From: Prauserella endophytica
GTDB lineage: Bacteria; Actinomycetota; Actinomycetes; Mycobacteriales; Pseudonocardiaceae
Reading direction: 5' to 3'
Assembly (NCBI RefSeq): GCF_005146945.1
Contig: NZ_SWMS01000002.1
Span: 310,001-374,000 of the forward strand
DNA length: 64,000 nucleotides
The notes below the pieces were generated by a model. That model was not told where the DNA came from, made no database searches, and saw only the letters and a program-made list of their open reading frames with translations. The translations under genes were made by a program, and so were the position numbers. This document shows, one piece after another, positions 55,958-64,000 of this stretch. Each line of letters begins with the position of its first letter. Position 1 is the first letter of the stretch.

Positions 55958-56395
55958 TCAGGAGCTGATGGCTCGCCCCGCGTAGCCGGGGGCTGGGCGG
56001 AGGTGTCTTCGCAGGCGCTGCGCGACGTCCTCGGGCAGGGGCGCCGCTCTGGCCCCCGCGACGTGGATCGCCAGCAGCTCCTCCGTTGCCACCAGCTCAC
56101 CGTCCACTCGCATCTCGTGGCAGAGCCGTACCTTCTTCTCTCCCACGGAAAGCACGAATGTGGTGACGTGCAGGTCCGCTTTCGGCCCGACCTCGCGAAG
56201 GTAACGGACGTGGGCCTCGACGGTGTAGAGCGAGCGGCCCGTCGCGGCGCGGTAGCGCTCGTCGAGCCCGGTGTGCTCCATCAGGTTGGTGGTCGCGAAC
56301 CCGAACACCATCACGTAGAACGGCTCGCTCAGGTGTCCGTTGTAGTCGATCCACTCGTCGCGAACGGTGTCGTGGTACTCCAGTGGTTCACTCAC
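55958..56395 (-). CDS. cdhB: Hotdog thioesterase, probable betainyl-CoA thioesterase
   Basis: 145 residues from GTG 56395. 4HBT-type hotdog with VRDEWIDYNGHLSEPFYVMVFGFATTNLM (the D-Y-N-G-H motif carries the catalytic aspartate), VEAHVRYLREVGPKADLHVTTFVL and LVATEELLAIHVAG. It overlaps the carnitine dehydrogenase gene by 8 bp. In the known Pseudomonas cdhCAB route this thioesterase releases glycine betaine from betainyl-CoA, and in several bacteria it is fused to the dehydrogenase. Confidence 0.83.
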   Translation of the reverse strand: MSEPLEYHDTVRDEWIDYNGHLSEPFYVMVFGFATTNLMEHTGLDERYRAATGRSLYTVEAHVRYLREVGPKADLHVTTFVLSVGEKKVRLCHEMRVDGELVATEELLAIHVAGARAAPLPEDVAQRLRRHLRPAPGYAGRAISS

Positions 56396-57341
56396 CGCGC
56401 CTCCCTCGGCTGGCTTCGACGGCGCGTTGCACGGCGATGATCGCGCGGTCGCGCTCGGCGACGAGGTCGGCGATCGAGCGGTCACCCGCCGCGGAGTCGC
56501 AGCCCGCCACCATGTCGTCACGCAGCCGCTGGGTGAGCTCGGGCGCTTCCAGCCGGGTCCACGGCGCCTTGAGGGACGGTCCGAAGTGGTCGAGCATGTG
56601 CGCCATGCCGCCCTCGCCGCCGGCGAGGTGGAACGTCAGGCACGGTCCGTGCACCGGCCAGCGCAGGCCGGGCCCGTCGGTGATCGCTGTGTCGATCTGC
56701 TCCACCGTGGCCTCGCCGTTGGCGACCATGTGGAGCGCCTCTCGCCACAGCGCCTCCTGCAGGCGGTTGGCGATGAACCCTGGCAGCTCGTGGTCCATGG
56801 TGATCACCGACTTGCCCACCCGGCGGTAGAACTCGCTCGCCCATTCCACGGCCCACGTCTCGGTGCGCGTGCCGCCGGCCACCTCGACCAGCGGGATGAG
56901 GTACGGCGGGTTGAACGGATGGCCCACCACGAGCCGTTCGGGGCTGGCGGCCTCGGTCTGCATCTCGCTCATGCCGTAGCCCGATGTGGACGAGGCGATG
57001 ACGACGTCGGCAGGGGTGACCTCGGCGATGTCGGCGAGCAGCGCGCGTTTCACTGCGAGGTCCTCTGGGGCGCTCTCCTGCACGAACCCGGCGCCGTCCA
57101 CGGCTTCCGCGAGGGTCGGCAGCACGGTGAGGTTGTCCCGCGAGGCGCCGTCGGCGAGGCCCAGCTCGGTGAGCGCGGGCCACGCGGCCTCGACGAGCCT
57201 GCCGAGCCGCTCGGCGGCGCCGGGCGCGGGATCCCAGGCGCGCACCCGGTAGCCGCGGGCGAGGAAGTGGGCGGCCCACCCGCCGCCGATCACGCCCGCG
57301 CCGACGCACGCGACGGTGGTGACCTCCGCTGGCTCAGGCAC
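56388..57341 (-). CDS. cdhA: L-carnitine dehydrogenase (3-hydroxyacyl-CoA dehydrogenase fold)
   Basis: 317 residues. NAD-binding [24 protein letters not shown], then [51 protein letters not shown] and [28 protein letters not shown]. The GWAA and [13 protein letters not shown] pattern fits L-carnitine 3-dehydrogenase, which makes 3-dehydrocarnitine with NAD. The call is strengthened by a BKACE gene directly upstream (8-bp overlap) and a thioesterase directly downstream, the full carnitine route. Confidence 0.88.
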   Translation of the reverse strand: MPEPAEVTTVACVGAGVIGGGWAAHFLARGYRVRAWDPAPGAAERLGRLVEAAWPALTELGLADGASRDNLTVLPTLAEAVDGAGFVQESAPEDLAVKRALLADIAEVTPADVVIASSTSGYGMSEMQTEAASPERLVVGHPFNPPYLIPLVEVAGGTRTETWAVEWASEFYRRVGKSVITMDHELPGFIANRLQEALWREALHMVANGEATVEQIDTAITDGPGLRWPVHGPCLTFHLAGGEGGMAHMLDHFGPSLKAPWTRLEAPELTQRLRDDMVAGCDSAAGDRSIADLVAERDRAIIAVQRAVEASRGRRGE

Positions 57342-58227
57342 CCGCGGCCCCCTTCAGATTCAGGATGCGGCGCGCGTCGTCCGGGGAGGCGACCTTCGCG
57401 CCGAGGTCCTCGACGATGTTCACGGCACGCTCGACGAGCTGGCCGTTGGTGGCCTTGACGCCCTTGCTGAGGTAGAGGTTGTCCTCGAGTCCGACGCGGA
57501 CGTGCCCGCCCAGCAACGCCGAGTGCGCGACCCACGGCAGCTGGTTCCGGCCGATGGCGAACGAGGCCCACTGCGCTCCCTCGGGGAGCATGTGCACCAT
57601 CGTCTGCAGCAGCTCGGGGTTCGCGGGCGCGCCGTAGGGAATTCCCATGCACAGCTGGAAGAGCGGCGGAGCGTCGATGAGCCCTTCCTCGATCAGCTTG
57701 GTGGCGAACCACAGCTGGCCGGTGTCGAAGATTTCCAGCTCCGGCTTGACGCCGAGCTCCTGGACGCGTTTGGCGCCCGCACGCAGCATGTCCGGAGTGG
57801 ACACGTAGAGCTGGTGGCCCTCGCCGAAGTTGAGCGAGCCGCAGTCGAGCGTGCAGATGTCGGGCAGCAGCTCCTCGACGTGCGGCAGGCGGTCCTCGGC
57901 GTTGACGAGGTCGGTGCCGTCCACTGGCTTGAGCGGGTCCTCGTCGTCGATCACCAGGTCACCGCCCATGCCCGCGGTGAGGTTGATGACCACGTCGACG
58001 CCGCTGTCCCTGACCCTGCGCACGACCTCGCGGTAGAGCGCCACGTCGCGGGAACCCTGGCCGGTCTCGACATCGCGCACGTGGATGTGCACCACGGCGG
58101 CTCCGGCGTTCGCGGCCTCGACGGCCGAGGCTGCGATCTGCTCGGGAGTGACCGGCACGTGCTCGCTCTTGCCCACGGTGTCGCCGGCGCCCGTGAGGGC
58201 GCAGGTGACGATGATCTCGCTGTTCAT
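57334..58227 (-). CDS. cdhC: BKACE-family 3-dehydrocarnitine cleavage enzyme
   Basis: 297 residues of the DUF849/beta-keto acid cleavage enzyme family. Motifs: [41 protein letters not shown] (zinc histidines), [30 protein letters not shown] and [18 protein letters not shown]. The BKACE with carnitine dehydrogenase partner converts 3-dehydrocarnitine plus acetyl-CoA into betainyl-CoA and acetoacetate. The start overlaps the regulator stop by 4 bp, so the enzyme is translated from the regulator's transcript. Confidence 0.88.
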   Translation of the reverse strand: MNSEIIVTCALTGAGDTVGKSEHVPVTPEQIAASAVEAANAGAAVVHIHVRDVETGQGSRDVALYREVVRRVRDSGVDVVINLTAGMGGDLVIDDEDPLKPVDGTDLVNAEDRLPHVEELLPDICTLDCGSLNFGEGHQLYVSTPDMLRAGAKRVQELGVKPELEIFDTGQLWFATKLIEEGLIDAPPLFQLCMGIPYGAPANPELLQTMVHMLPEGAQWASFAIGRNQLPWVAHSALLGGHVRVGLEDNLYLSKGVKATNGQLVERAVNIVEDLGAKVASPDDARRILNLKGAAGA

Positions 58228-59096
58228 GGTTCTTGCTGTCCTCCGTGGACGATGTTGCGGTCGATGAAGTCCCTCAGGTGCTCGCGCATGGAGTCCACCG
58301 AGCTTCCGGGCTTGCCGGTGAGCACCTGGATGCCGAGCCCGTCGATGAGCGCGCTCAGCTGAGTTGTGATCTCGCGAGGGTCCCGCTTCCGGAACACCCC
58401 CTGCTCCTGTCCATTGCGGATGGTCATCGCGATCGTGTCGAACCAGCGGTCGTAGGAGTCCCAGTACAGCTCGCGCATCGCCGGGTTCAGCGCGCTCTCG
58501 TTCCACACCTGCAGCCACACCGACCACTCGTCCCTGAGCAGGCCGTCCGCAGGCAGCTGCAGCTCCACGAGGCGCACCAGCCGCTCGTGGGCGTTGTCGA
58601 TCGCGTGCAGCTCGGCCACCTGCCGGTCGAACGCGAGCTTCACGTTGCGCCGCAACGCCTCGTTGAGCACTTCTTCCCTGGTGGGGAAGTGGTAGTGGAT
58701 GGTCGCCGTGCTCGTGCCGCACGCCTTGGCGATGTCGGCGATGCGCACGTGGTGGTAGCCGCGCGTGGCGATCAGCTCCCACGCGGTCTCCAGGATGTGC
58801 CGCCTGCGCTCGGTCCGGCCGCCCTCGCCGGGTGCGCTCGCGGACCGCGCCGCCGGTGCGGGCACCGCGGTGACGGTCACGGCGTCGTCGCTGCCGTTGA
58901 GCAGCCAGTTCACCGTCACACCGGCGTACTCGGCGATGCGCACGAGCTCGTGCGGGGAGAACCGCCGCGTGCCCTTGAGCGACTTGGACAGTTTGGTCTC
59001 GTCGATCCCGATGGCCCTGGCGAACTCGCGCTGTGCGCCGGGTTTCGCCGGAATGAGACTCCGAACCCGCGTTCGCAAGTCCTCGGTCTCGGCCAT
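58224..59096 (-). CDS. XRE-TetR fusion transcriptional regulator
   Basis: 290 residues from ATG 59096; an ATG at 59117 is in frame but lies between the -10 and -35 elements. Residues 10-68 form an XRE HTH ([35 protein letters not shown]). After a 25-residue linker, residues 95-143 form a TetR HTH ([41 protein letters not shown]), followed by the TetR ligand domain. Two DNA-binding domains in one chain are unusual. It heads the carnitine operon. Its promoter carries TTGCGATTCGCGCAA over the -35. Confidence 0.88.
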   Translation of the reverse strand: MAETEDLRTRVRSLIPAKPGAQREFARAIGIDETKLSKSLKGTRRFSPHELVRIAEYAGVTVNWLLNGSDDAVTVTAVPAPAARSASAPGEGGRTERRRHILETAWELIATRGYHHVRIADIAKACGTSTATIHYHFPTREEVLNEALRRNVKLAFDRQVAELHAIDNAHERLVRLVELQLPADGLLRDEWSVWLQVWNESALNPAMRELYWDSYDRWFDTIAMTIRNGQEQGVFRKRDPREITTQLSALIDGLGIQVLTGKPGSSVDSMREHLRDFIDRNIVHGGQQEP

Positions 59097-59104
59097 GTGG
59101 GACG

Positions 59105-59133
59105 ACCGTAGTGTCATCTTGCGATTCGCGCAA
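59105..59133 (-). promoter_or_regulatory. Leaderless promoter with TTGCG-N5-CGCAA operator (carnitine operon)
   Basis: On the minus strand TTGCGC (plus 59128-59133), a 17-bp spacer and TACGGT (plus 59105-59110), with ATG 8 bases on. The -35 is the first half of the perfect inverted repeat TTGCG-N5-CGCAA (59119-59133). The same 15-mer in the same relation to the start is found at 20899. Confidence 0.65.
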
Positions 59134-59202
59134 GGCTACTGACTCGTCAGCCAGGTCATCGCAAGTTCGGTGCCGCCCGCGGACCGCCCACTATGGACTC
59201 GG

Positions 59203-59594
59203 CGGGACGCTCCCGGTCTTCCGCTCGCTGAGCGTGGTCGTGCGGCCGCCACTTGGTGGCGAATACCGCGACGAGGGCGTGGCCCTCGCCCTTGGCCCGG
59301 ACGGCTGCTCCAGCAGCGACACCCCGCGGCTGCCGGAGGTGACCAAGGTGGCCGCGTTGCCGCACAAGGTGACCGAGCCCGGCCACGAGACCTGGCCGAC
59401 CGCCGACGAGATGCTGCGCGCCCCCCACGCTCGATCTCGACCCGCTCGCCTTCACGCCGAGGAACAGGCTCGATCGGCGACCGGTGTACTCGGAGAACGG
59501 CAGCTCGCCGCGGCACGTCATGATCGGGGGCGAGCTCGTGCTGGAGGACGGCCGGGTCGCCACGAGGCGAAGCGCCCTGCCATATAGAATGTAA
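59203..59594 (+). pseudogene. Amidohydrolase-superfamily remnant (AtzB/SsnA-like)
   Basis: One frame reads EYRDEGVALALGPDGCSSSD (the metal-site GTDG region) and PHKVTEPGHETWPTADEMLR. After an apparent deletion at about 59425 another frame reads LDLDPLAFTPRN, VYSENGSSPRHVMIGGELV and LEDGRV, the standard C-terminus of cytosine/chlorohydrolase-type amidohydrolases, ending at TAA 59592-59594. The first about 250 residues and a middle segment are missing. This is a decayed gene between two live operons. Confidence 0.7.
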
Positions 59595-59614
59595 GTTCGA
59601 CGGTTTACATGTAA
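59585..59614 (+). promoter_or_regulatory. GntR promoter with TTACATGTAA palindrome
   Basis: TAGAAT (59585-59590) is a likely -10. Downstream lie ATGTAA (59589-59594) and the perfect palindrome TTACATGTAA (59605-59614), 11 bases before the start codon. The related word TTGCATGTAA is found at 61471 in the next promoter of the cluster, which points to the FCD-type GntR protein as the binder. Confidence 0.5.
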
Positions 59615-59624
59615 GGTGGCCGTC

Positions 59625-60293
59625 ATGGTGGGAGTGAACGAGAAGACCGCGGCCCGGACCAGGGTCGCCGACGCGGTCTACGAGCGACTGCGTGAGATGA
59701 TCTTCACCGGCGAGCTTTCCCCTGGCGCGCGGCTGAGTGTTCCCGCGCTCGCCGAGTCGCTCGACGTCAGCCGGAGCCCCGTGCGCGACGCGGTGCTGCG
59801 GCTCGTGCAGGAACGGCTCGCCAGTGAGGAACCGCGCCGGGGGGCGATCGTGGCGAGCGTCGGCCTCGCCGAGCTCGTCTCGATCTACGAGATCCGCGAG
59901 GTGCTGGAAGGGCTCGCGGCGCGGCTGGCCGTCGAGAACGCCGGGCGCAAGCTGGTGCGGGCGCTGAAGGAGGCGCTCGACGAGCACGAGGCCGCGACGC
60001 GCACCGCTGACCTCGCCGCGAGCACCGAGGCGGACCTGCGGTTCCACCGGCTCATCCGGGAGGCCGCGGGCAACCCGGAGGTCATCCGGCTGCTCGACGA
60101 CGTGCAGACCCAGGTGCGGCTGGCCATGCGCACCACCACGGTGACGGCGGGCCCGAGGCAGGCCATCGACGACCACCGCGCGATCCTCACGGCCATCGAG
60201 TCCGGCGACGCCGTCGCCGCGGAACAGGCCGCCAGGGCGCACATCTTCCGCCTGCGCAGTGTGCTCCTGCGGCAGCTGGAGGGCGGCGAGTGA
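59625..60293 (+). CDS. GntR-family regulator, FadR/FCD subfamily
   Basis: 222 residues from ATG 59625 (GTG 59616 is an alternative start). Winged HTH at about 12-75 (YERLREMIFTGELSPGARLSVPALAESLDVSRSPVRDAVLRL) and an FCD all-helical ligand domain (IYEIREVLEGLAARLA, EADLRFHRLIREAAGNPEVIRLL, DDHRAILTAIESGDAVAAEQAARAH), with the Asp and His residues that bind a metal and a carboxylate ligand. It heads a sugar-acid operon and overlaps the next gene by 4 bp. Confidence 0.93.
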   Translation: MVGVNEKTAARTRVADAVYERLREMIFTGELSPGARLSVPALAESLDVSRSPVRDAVLRLVQERLASEEPRRGAIVASVGLAELVSIYEIREVLEGLAARLAVENAGRKLVRALKEALDEHEAATRTADLAASTEADLRFHRLIREAAGNPEVIRLLDDVQTQVRLAMRTTTVTAGPRQAIDDHRAILTAIESGDAVAAEQAARAHIFRLRSVLLRQLEGGE

Positions 60294-61432
60294 CCCGGAT
60301 CGTCGGTGCCCGCCTGCGGGTTCTGCGCGCGCCGGCGAACGACGGCATCGCGATGTCCTTCTCCCCGCTGCGCGACCGGTCGATCGTGCTGGTGGAGGTG
60401 ACCACCGAGGACGGTCTCACCGGCCGGGGCGAGAGCTGGATCAACTACCCGCCGTGGGCGGCGGAGGAGCGTGTCGCCACCTTGCGCGAGGGCGTGTTCC
60501 CGCTGCTGCTCGGCGAGGACGCCACCAGGATCTCGGCGCTGCACCGGCGGCTGTGCGCGCGGCTGGACCCGCTCGGCAGGCAGTGGGGCGCACCGGGACC
60601 GATCCGGCAGGCGATCAGTGGGGCCGACCTCGCGCTGTGGGACCTGGCTGGCCTGCGGGCCGGAGCCGCGGTCAGCACTCTTGCCGGCGGCCGGGTCCGC
60701 GACCGGATCCCCGTGTACGCCAGCAGCCTCGGCCCCGAGGACGTCGGCGAGAAGGCGCGCGAGTGCGTCGGCGCGGGCCACACGGCGGTGAAGGTCAAGC
60801 TCGGCTTCGGCAGGGCGAAGGACGAACGGAACCTGGCGGAGGCGCGGGAGGCGGCCGGACCCGGGGTCACCCTCTACGCCGACGCGAACCAGGCGTGGGA
60901 CGTGGCCGAGGCCGTCGCGATGGCGCCGCTGCTGAGAGACGCCGGCGTGGAGTGGATCGAGGAGCCGGTGCGGGGCAACCCGCTTGCCGGGCTCGAGGAG
61001 CTGCACCGTCGCACCGGCCTGCCCATCGCGACAGGGGAGAACCTCTACGGGGTCGAGCAGTTCCGCGACTTCGCGGCGTCGCCCGCGATCGCGGTCCTGC
61101 AACCGGACCTCGCCAAGACCGGCGGGCTCACCGAAGCGCTCGCGGTGTGCGCGCTCGCCGCGGCACACGGCAAGTCCGTGCTGCCCCACCTGTACGGCGG
61201 CGCGGTGGCGTACGCCGCGACACTGCAGCTCGCCGCGATGGCGGAGGCGGTGACCGGGGTCGAGTACGACGTCAGGGACAACCCGCTGCGTGACCCGTTG
61301 CTGGCCGGCCCGCCGACACCCGAGCGGGGTCTTGTCGACCTGCCCGACCTGCCGGGCCTCGGCGTGCGCCTCGACGAGACGGCGGTCGCCGCGGCGACCG
61401 AGACCGAGGTGGGTGCGACACCGCGTACCTGA
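60290..61432 (+). CDS. Enolase-superfamily (mandelate racemase-like) sugar-acid dehydratase
   Basis: 380 residues from GTG 60290. N-terminal capping domain, then the barrel with TAVKVKLGFG (K-x-K), the metal ligands in YADANQAWD, WIEEPV and ATGENL, and VLPHLYGGAVAYAATLQL near the C-terminus. The mandelate racemase/muconate-cycloisomerase branch includes many acid-sugar dehydratases. Given the regulator, the IlvD-type dehydratase and the KDPG-type aldolase around it, dehydration or epimerisation of an aldonate or lactone is likely. Confidence 0.85.
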   Translation: MTRIVGARLRVLRAPANDGIAMSFSPLRDRSIVLVEVTTEDGLTGRGESWINYPPWAAEERVATLREGVFPLLLGEDATRISALHRRLCARLDPLGRQWGAPGPIRQAISGADLALWDLAGLRAGAAVSTLAGGRVRDRIPVYASSLGPEDVGEKARECVGAGHTAVKVKLGFGRAKDERNLAEAREAAGPGVTLYADANQAWDVAEAVAMAPLLRDAGVEWIEEPVRGNPLAGLEELHRRTGLPIATGENLYGVEQFRDFAASPAIAVLQPDLAKTGGLTEALAVCALAAAHGKSVLPHLYGGAVAYAATLQLAAMAEAVTGVEYDVRDNPLRDPLLAGPPTPERGLVDLPDLPGLGVRLDETAVAAATETEVGATPRT

Positions 61433-61470
61433 CCGACCGCGGTTCCGCGGCGGCTCCTGCTGCCAACATG

Positions 61471-61520
61471 TTGCATGTAACTTTGAGAAAATCTATGCTG
61501 CAGATCTGCTTTGCATGCAG
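61471..61520 (+). promoter_or_regulatory. Promoter of the IlvD-type dehydratase with GntR sites
   Basis: TTGCAT (61471-61476), a 17-bp spacer and TATGCT (61494-61499). TTGCATGTAA (61471-61480) covers the -35, AACATGTT (61465-61472) is just upstream, and TTGCATGCAG (61511-61520) is downstream. These match the TTACATGTAA site before the GntR gene. Confidence 0.5.
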
Positions 61521-61544
61521 ATGTGCCCTCACTGTGGAGCGATG

Positions 61545-63275
61545 ATGCATCCAGACAACGACGTGTCACCCCGGCGCAGCGCCGCGTGGTTCGGCCTCGA
61601 CGGCAAACTCGGCTTCGTCCACCGCTCGAAGATGTACAACCAGGGCTACTCCGCGTCGATGTTCGACGGGCGGCCGGTGATCGGGATCTGCAACAGCTGG
61701 TCGGACCTGGCGCCCTGCAACGCGCACCTGCGTCAGGTCGCGGAGGCGGTCAAGCGCGGCGTGCTGATGGCGGGAGGGACTCCGCTGGAGTTCCCCACGA
61801 TCTCGCTCGGCGAGACGCTGATGCGGCCCTCGGCCATGCTGTTCCGCAACCTCATGGCCATGGACGTCGAGGAGACCCTGCGCGCCAATCCGCTCGACGG
61901 GGTCGTGCTGCTCGGTGGCTGCGACAAGACCGTCCCCGCGCAGCTGATGGGCGCGCTCAGCGTCGACCTGCCCGCGGTGATGGTGACCGGCGGCCCGATG
62001 CTGAACGGCAAGTTCCGTGGCTGTGACGCCGGGTCGGGCACCCACGTGTGGCAGTTCAGCGAGGAGGTGCGCGCGGGCCGCATGAGCCAGGCGGACTTCA
62101 ACGCGGCCGAGGCGTGCCTCTCGCGCAGTGCCGGGCACTGCACCACGATGGGCACCGCGTCGACCATGGCGTGCCTCGCCGAGGCGCTCGGCCTCTCCCT
62201 GCCCGGCAGCGCCGCGATCCCAGCCGTCGACGCCCGGCGACACCGCATCGCCGAGGAGGCGGGCGGCCGGATCGTGTCCATGGTGGAGGAAGGGCTCACC
62301 CCGTCGTCCATTCTGGACCGCCGGTCGTTCGAGAACGCCATTCGCGTCAACGCGGCCATCGGCGGCTCCACCAACGCCGTGGTGCACCTGCTCGCGATCG
62401 CGGGACGCGCCGAGGTCGAGCTTTCGCTCGACGACTTCGACACGCTCGCGGCGAAGGTACCGCTGCTGGTGGACCTGTTGCCGTCCGGCCGGTTCCTGAT
62501 GGAGGACTTCGCCTACGCCGGCGGCCTGCCCGCCGTGATCAAGGAGCTGGGCGAACTGCTGCACACCGACGCGGCCACCGTGACAGGCCGGAGCCTCGGC
62601 GAGAACTGTGCCGACGCCGAGAACTGGAACACCGACGTGATCCACACCCGCGCGGAGCCGCTGCGCGAGGCCGGGAGCCACACCGCGGTGCTGCGGGGCA
62701 ACCTCGCACCGGACGGTGCGGTGATCAAGGTGTCCGCGGCGTCGGAGGAACTGGTGCGGCACACCGGAACGGCGCTCGTCTTCGACACGATCGAGGAGTA
62801 CCACGAGCAGGCCGACTCACCCGACCTTCCGGTGGACGCCTCGACGGTGCTCGTGGTGCGCAACGCGGGCCCGTCCGGATATCCCGGCATGCCCGAGATC
62901 GGCAACCTGGCCATCCCGAAGAAGCTGCTCGACGCCGGTGTCCGCGACATGGTCCGGATCACCGACGGCCGGATGAGCGGGACCTCGTACGGGACGGTGG
63001 TGCTGCACGTGGCGCCGGAGTCCGCCGCGGGCGGCCCGCTGGCGCTGCTGCGCACCGGCGACCGGGTGACCCTCGACGTCCCCGCCCGCCGCATCGACAT
63101 GGACGTGCCCGAGGACGAGCTGCGCCGCCGCGCGGCCGAGCCGACGCAGGCGGAGAACACCGGTTCCGGCTACGCGTGGCTGTACCGCGAGCACGTGCGG
63201 CAGGCCGACACGGGCGCCGACTTCGACTTCCTGGTGGGCAGGCGGGGACACGCCGTGCCCCGCAGGCACCTCTGA
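61545..63275 (+). CDS. IlvD/Edd-family sugar-acid dehydratase
   Basis: 576 residues from ATG 61545, chosen for GGAG 5 bases upstream (ATG 61542 and 61521 are alternatives). RRSAAWFGLDGKLGFVHRSKMYNQG at the start is the sub-branch of L-arabinonate/pentonate dehydratases rather than DHAD. Cluster ligands in GICNSWSDLAPCNAH, GGCDKTVPAQLMGA and SAGHCTTMGTASTMAC; the core GGSTNAVVHLLAIAGRA and C-terminal GRMSGTSYGTVVLHVAPE. It dehydrates an aldonate to a 2-keto-3-deoxy acid that the aldolase gene 22 bases downstream could cleave. Confidence 0.92.
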   Translation: MHPDNDVSPRRSAAWFGLDGKLGFVHRSKMYNQGYSASMFDGRPVIGICNSWSDLAPCNAHLRQVAEAVKRGVLMAGGTPLEFPTISLGETLMRPSAMLFRNLMAMDVEETLRANPLDGVVLLGGCDKTVPAQLMGALSVDLPAVMVTGGPMLNGKFRGCDAGSGTHVWQFSEEVRAGRMSQADFNAAEACLSRSAGHCTTMGTASTMACLAEALGLSLPGSAAIPAVDARRHRIAEEAGGRIVSMVEEGLTPSSILDRRSFENAIRVNAAIGGSTNAVVHLLAIAGRAEVELSLDDFDTLAAKVPLLVDLLPSGRFLMEDFAYAGGLPAVIKELGELLHTDAATVTGRSLGENCADAENWNTDVIHTRAEPLREAGSHTAVLRGNLAPDGAVIKVSAASEELVRHTGTALVFDTIEEYHEQADSPDLPVDASTVLVVRNAGPSGYPGMPEIGNLAIPKKLLDAGVRDMVRITDGRMSGTSYGTVVLHVAPESAAGGPLALLRTGDRVTLDVPARRIDMDVPEDELRRRAAEPTQAENTGSGYAWLYREHVRQADTGADFDFLVGRRGHAVPRRHL

Positions 63276-63297
63276 CGACGCGAGAGAGGAACGACCT

Positions 63298-63915
63298 ATG
63301 GCCAACGACCTCCTGAGCCGGGTGCTGGAGCACCGCGCGATGGTGATCTATCGAGGGCAACCCGCCGGGCAGTGCCTCGAGCTAACCGAACTGCTCCACG
63401 AAGAGGGCATCCGGCTGTTCGAGGTGACTCTGGGCCGTGGTGAGCCGTTCGCCGCCATCACTGCGCTGGCCGAGAAGTACGGCCACCAGATCCCCATCGG
63501 AGCGGGGACGGTGATGACGGCCGACGACGTCTCACGGGCCGCCGACGCGGGCGCGCGGTTCATCGTCTGCCCGCATGTGGACGAGGCCGTGATCGAGCGG
63601 GCCAAGGCGCTCGGCCTCGGCGTCGTGCCGGGCGCCTTCACGCCGACGGAGATCGTCCACGCCACGCGCCTCGGCGCCGACCTGGTGAAGGTCTTCCCGA
63701 TCGGCCCCGTCGGCGCCGGCTACCTCCGGCAGCTCAAGGGCCCGTTGCCCGACGTGCCACTGCTGGCCACCGGCGGGGTCGGGGCCGATCTCGCGCGCGA
63801 ATGCCTGGCCGAGGGCTGTGCGGGCGTCGGCGTCGGCGTCCAGCTGCTCGGCGACCCGGCCGACCCGGACGCGCTCAGGGCGGAGGCCCGCCGCCTCCTC
63901 GCCGCCACCCGCTGA
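63298..63915 (+). CDS. KDPG/KHG-type aldolase (2-keto-3-deoxy acid aldolase)
   Basis: 205 residues of the class I KDPG/KHG aldolase family. The conserved glutamate is in GIRLFEVTLGRGE, the phosphate/substrate loop in PIGAGTVMTADDVSRAADAGARFIVCP, and the Schiff-base lysine in LGADLVKVFPIGPVG. It cleaves 2-keto-3-deoxy acids (phosphorylated or not) to pyruvate and an aldehyde, completing the route begun by the two dehydratases. RBS GAGAGAGG precedes the ATG. Confidence 0.9.
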   Translation: MANDLLSRVLEHRAMVIYRGQPAGQCLELTELLHEEGIRLFEVTLGRGEPFAAITALAEKYGHQIPIGAGTVMTADDVSRAADAGARFIVCPHVDEAVIERAKALGLGVVPGAFTPTEIVHATRLGADLVKVFPIGPVGAGYLRQLKGPLPDVPLLATGGVGADLARECLAEGCAGVGVGVQLLGDPADPDALRAEARRLLAATR

Positions 63916-63962
63916 AGGCGGCGGACACCGGCAACGACGCCGAGTCGAAAGGAAGCCTTTCC

Positions 63963-64000
63963 ATGTCAACCCAAGAGGTGCCGCAGCAGGCGGAGCCCGA
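63963..64000 (+). CDS. Partial gene at the window edge
   Basis: ATG 63963 behind AAAGGAAG, starting MSTQEVPQQAEP before the window ends. It continues the sugar-acid operon 47 bases after the aldolase gene; a transporter or dehydrogenase would be typical here but nothing can be read from 12 residues. Confidence 0.6.
   Translation, partial: MSTQEVPQQAEP

Overview
The window is very GC-rich actinobacterial DNA. The gene content (ESX-linked Rhs toxin, formylglycine-generating enzyme, MHS transporter, many LacI/GntR/LysR/TetR/XRE regulators), the GTG starts, the leaderless promoters and a recurring TCCACWGTGGA word suggest a soil actinomycete, probably Pseudonocardiaceae (Amycolatopsis-like). That assignment is inference. 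I found no rRNA, tRNA, CRISPR array, transposase or replication origin.

Layout. 0-8.4 kb: a regulator with a divergent small gene, a zinc alcohol dehydrogenase, a decayed stretch holding three truncated genes (UspA, CBS-BON, TetR) among intact small genes, a formylglycine-generating enzyme and an isolated TGT-like zinc TIM-barrel protein. 8.4-21.5 kb: a dense catabolic region. It has a minus-strand operon (bicupin, alpha/beta hydrolase, HpcH/HpaI aldolase) divergent from a lacI gene, a sugar-type ABC importer lacking its ATPase, two related double-NTF2 (SnoaL-like) proteins, a LysR regulator, a HisD-family dehydrogenase, a nitrilase-family amidohydrolase and an XRE-cupin regulator. 21.5-33 kb: mixed housekeeping and accessory genes (LysR with dialkylglycine decarboxylase, AlkD-like protein, aromatic acid exporter, RtcB ligase, ABC export system).

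33-41.5 kb: one tightly packed operon with two MaoC-type hotdog proteins, an MHS symporter, a ThDP enzyme, a class III CoA-transferase, a HutC-type GntR regulator and an FGGY kinase. A HutC-like operator lies in its promoter. 41.5-50 kb: a methyltransferase, a DHFR-fold protein and a type VII-linked polymorphic toxin locus (EspC-like protein, 1656-residue Rhs protein, YbaB-like protein).

50-59 kb: a nine-gene minus-strand operon that encodes the three-step carnitine-to-glycine-betaine route (dehydrogenase, BKACE-type cleavage enzyme, thioesterase), a peptide-type ABC importer, a serine hydrolase and an XRE-TetR fusion regulator. The regulator's promoter carries a 15-bp palindrome identical to the one in front of the XRE-cupin gene 38 kb away. 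59-64 kb: an amidohydrolase pseudogene, then a sugar-acid operon (FCD-type GntR, enolase-superfamily dehydratase, IlvD-type dehydratase, KDPG-type aldolase). Repeated TTRCATGTAA-like sites lie at both of its promoters.

Overall this is an accessory catabolic region where each pathway has its own local regulator. In several cases the regulator's likely operator can be read directly from the DNA.
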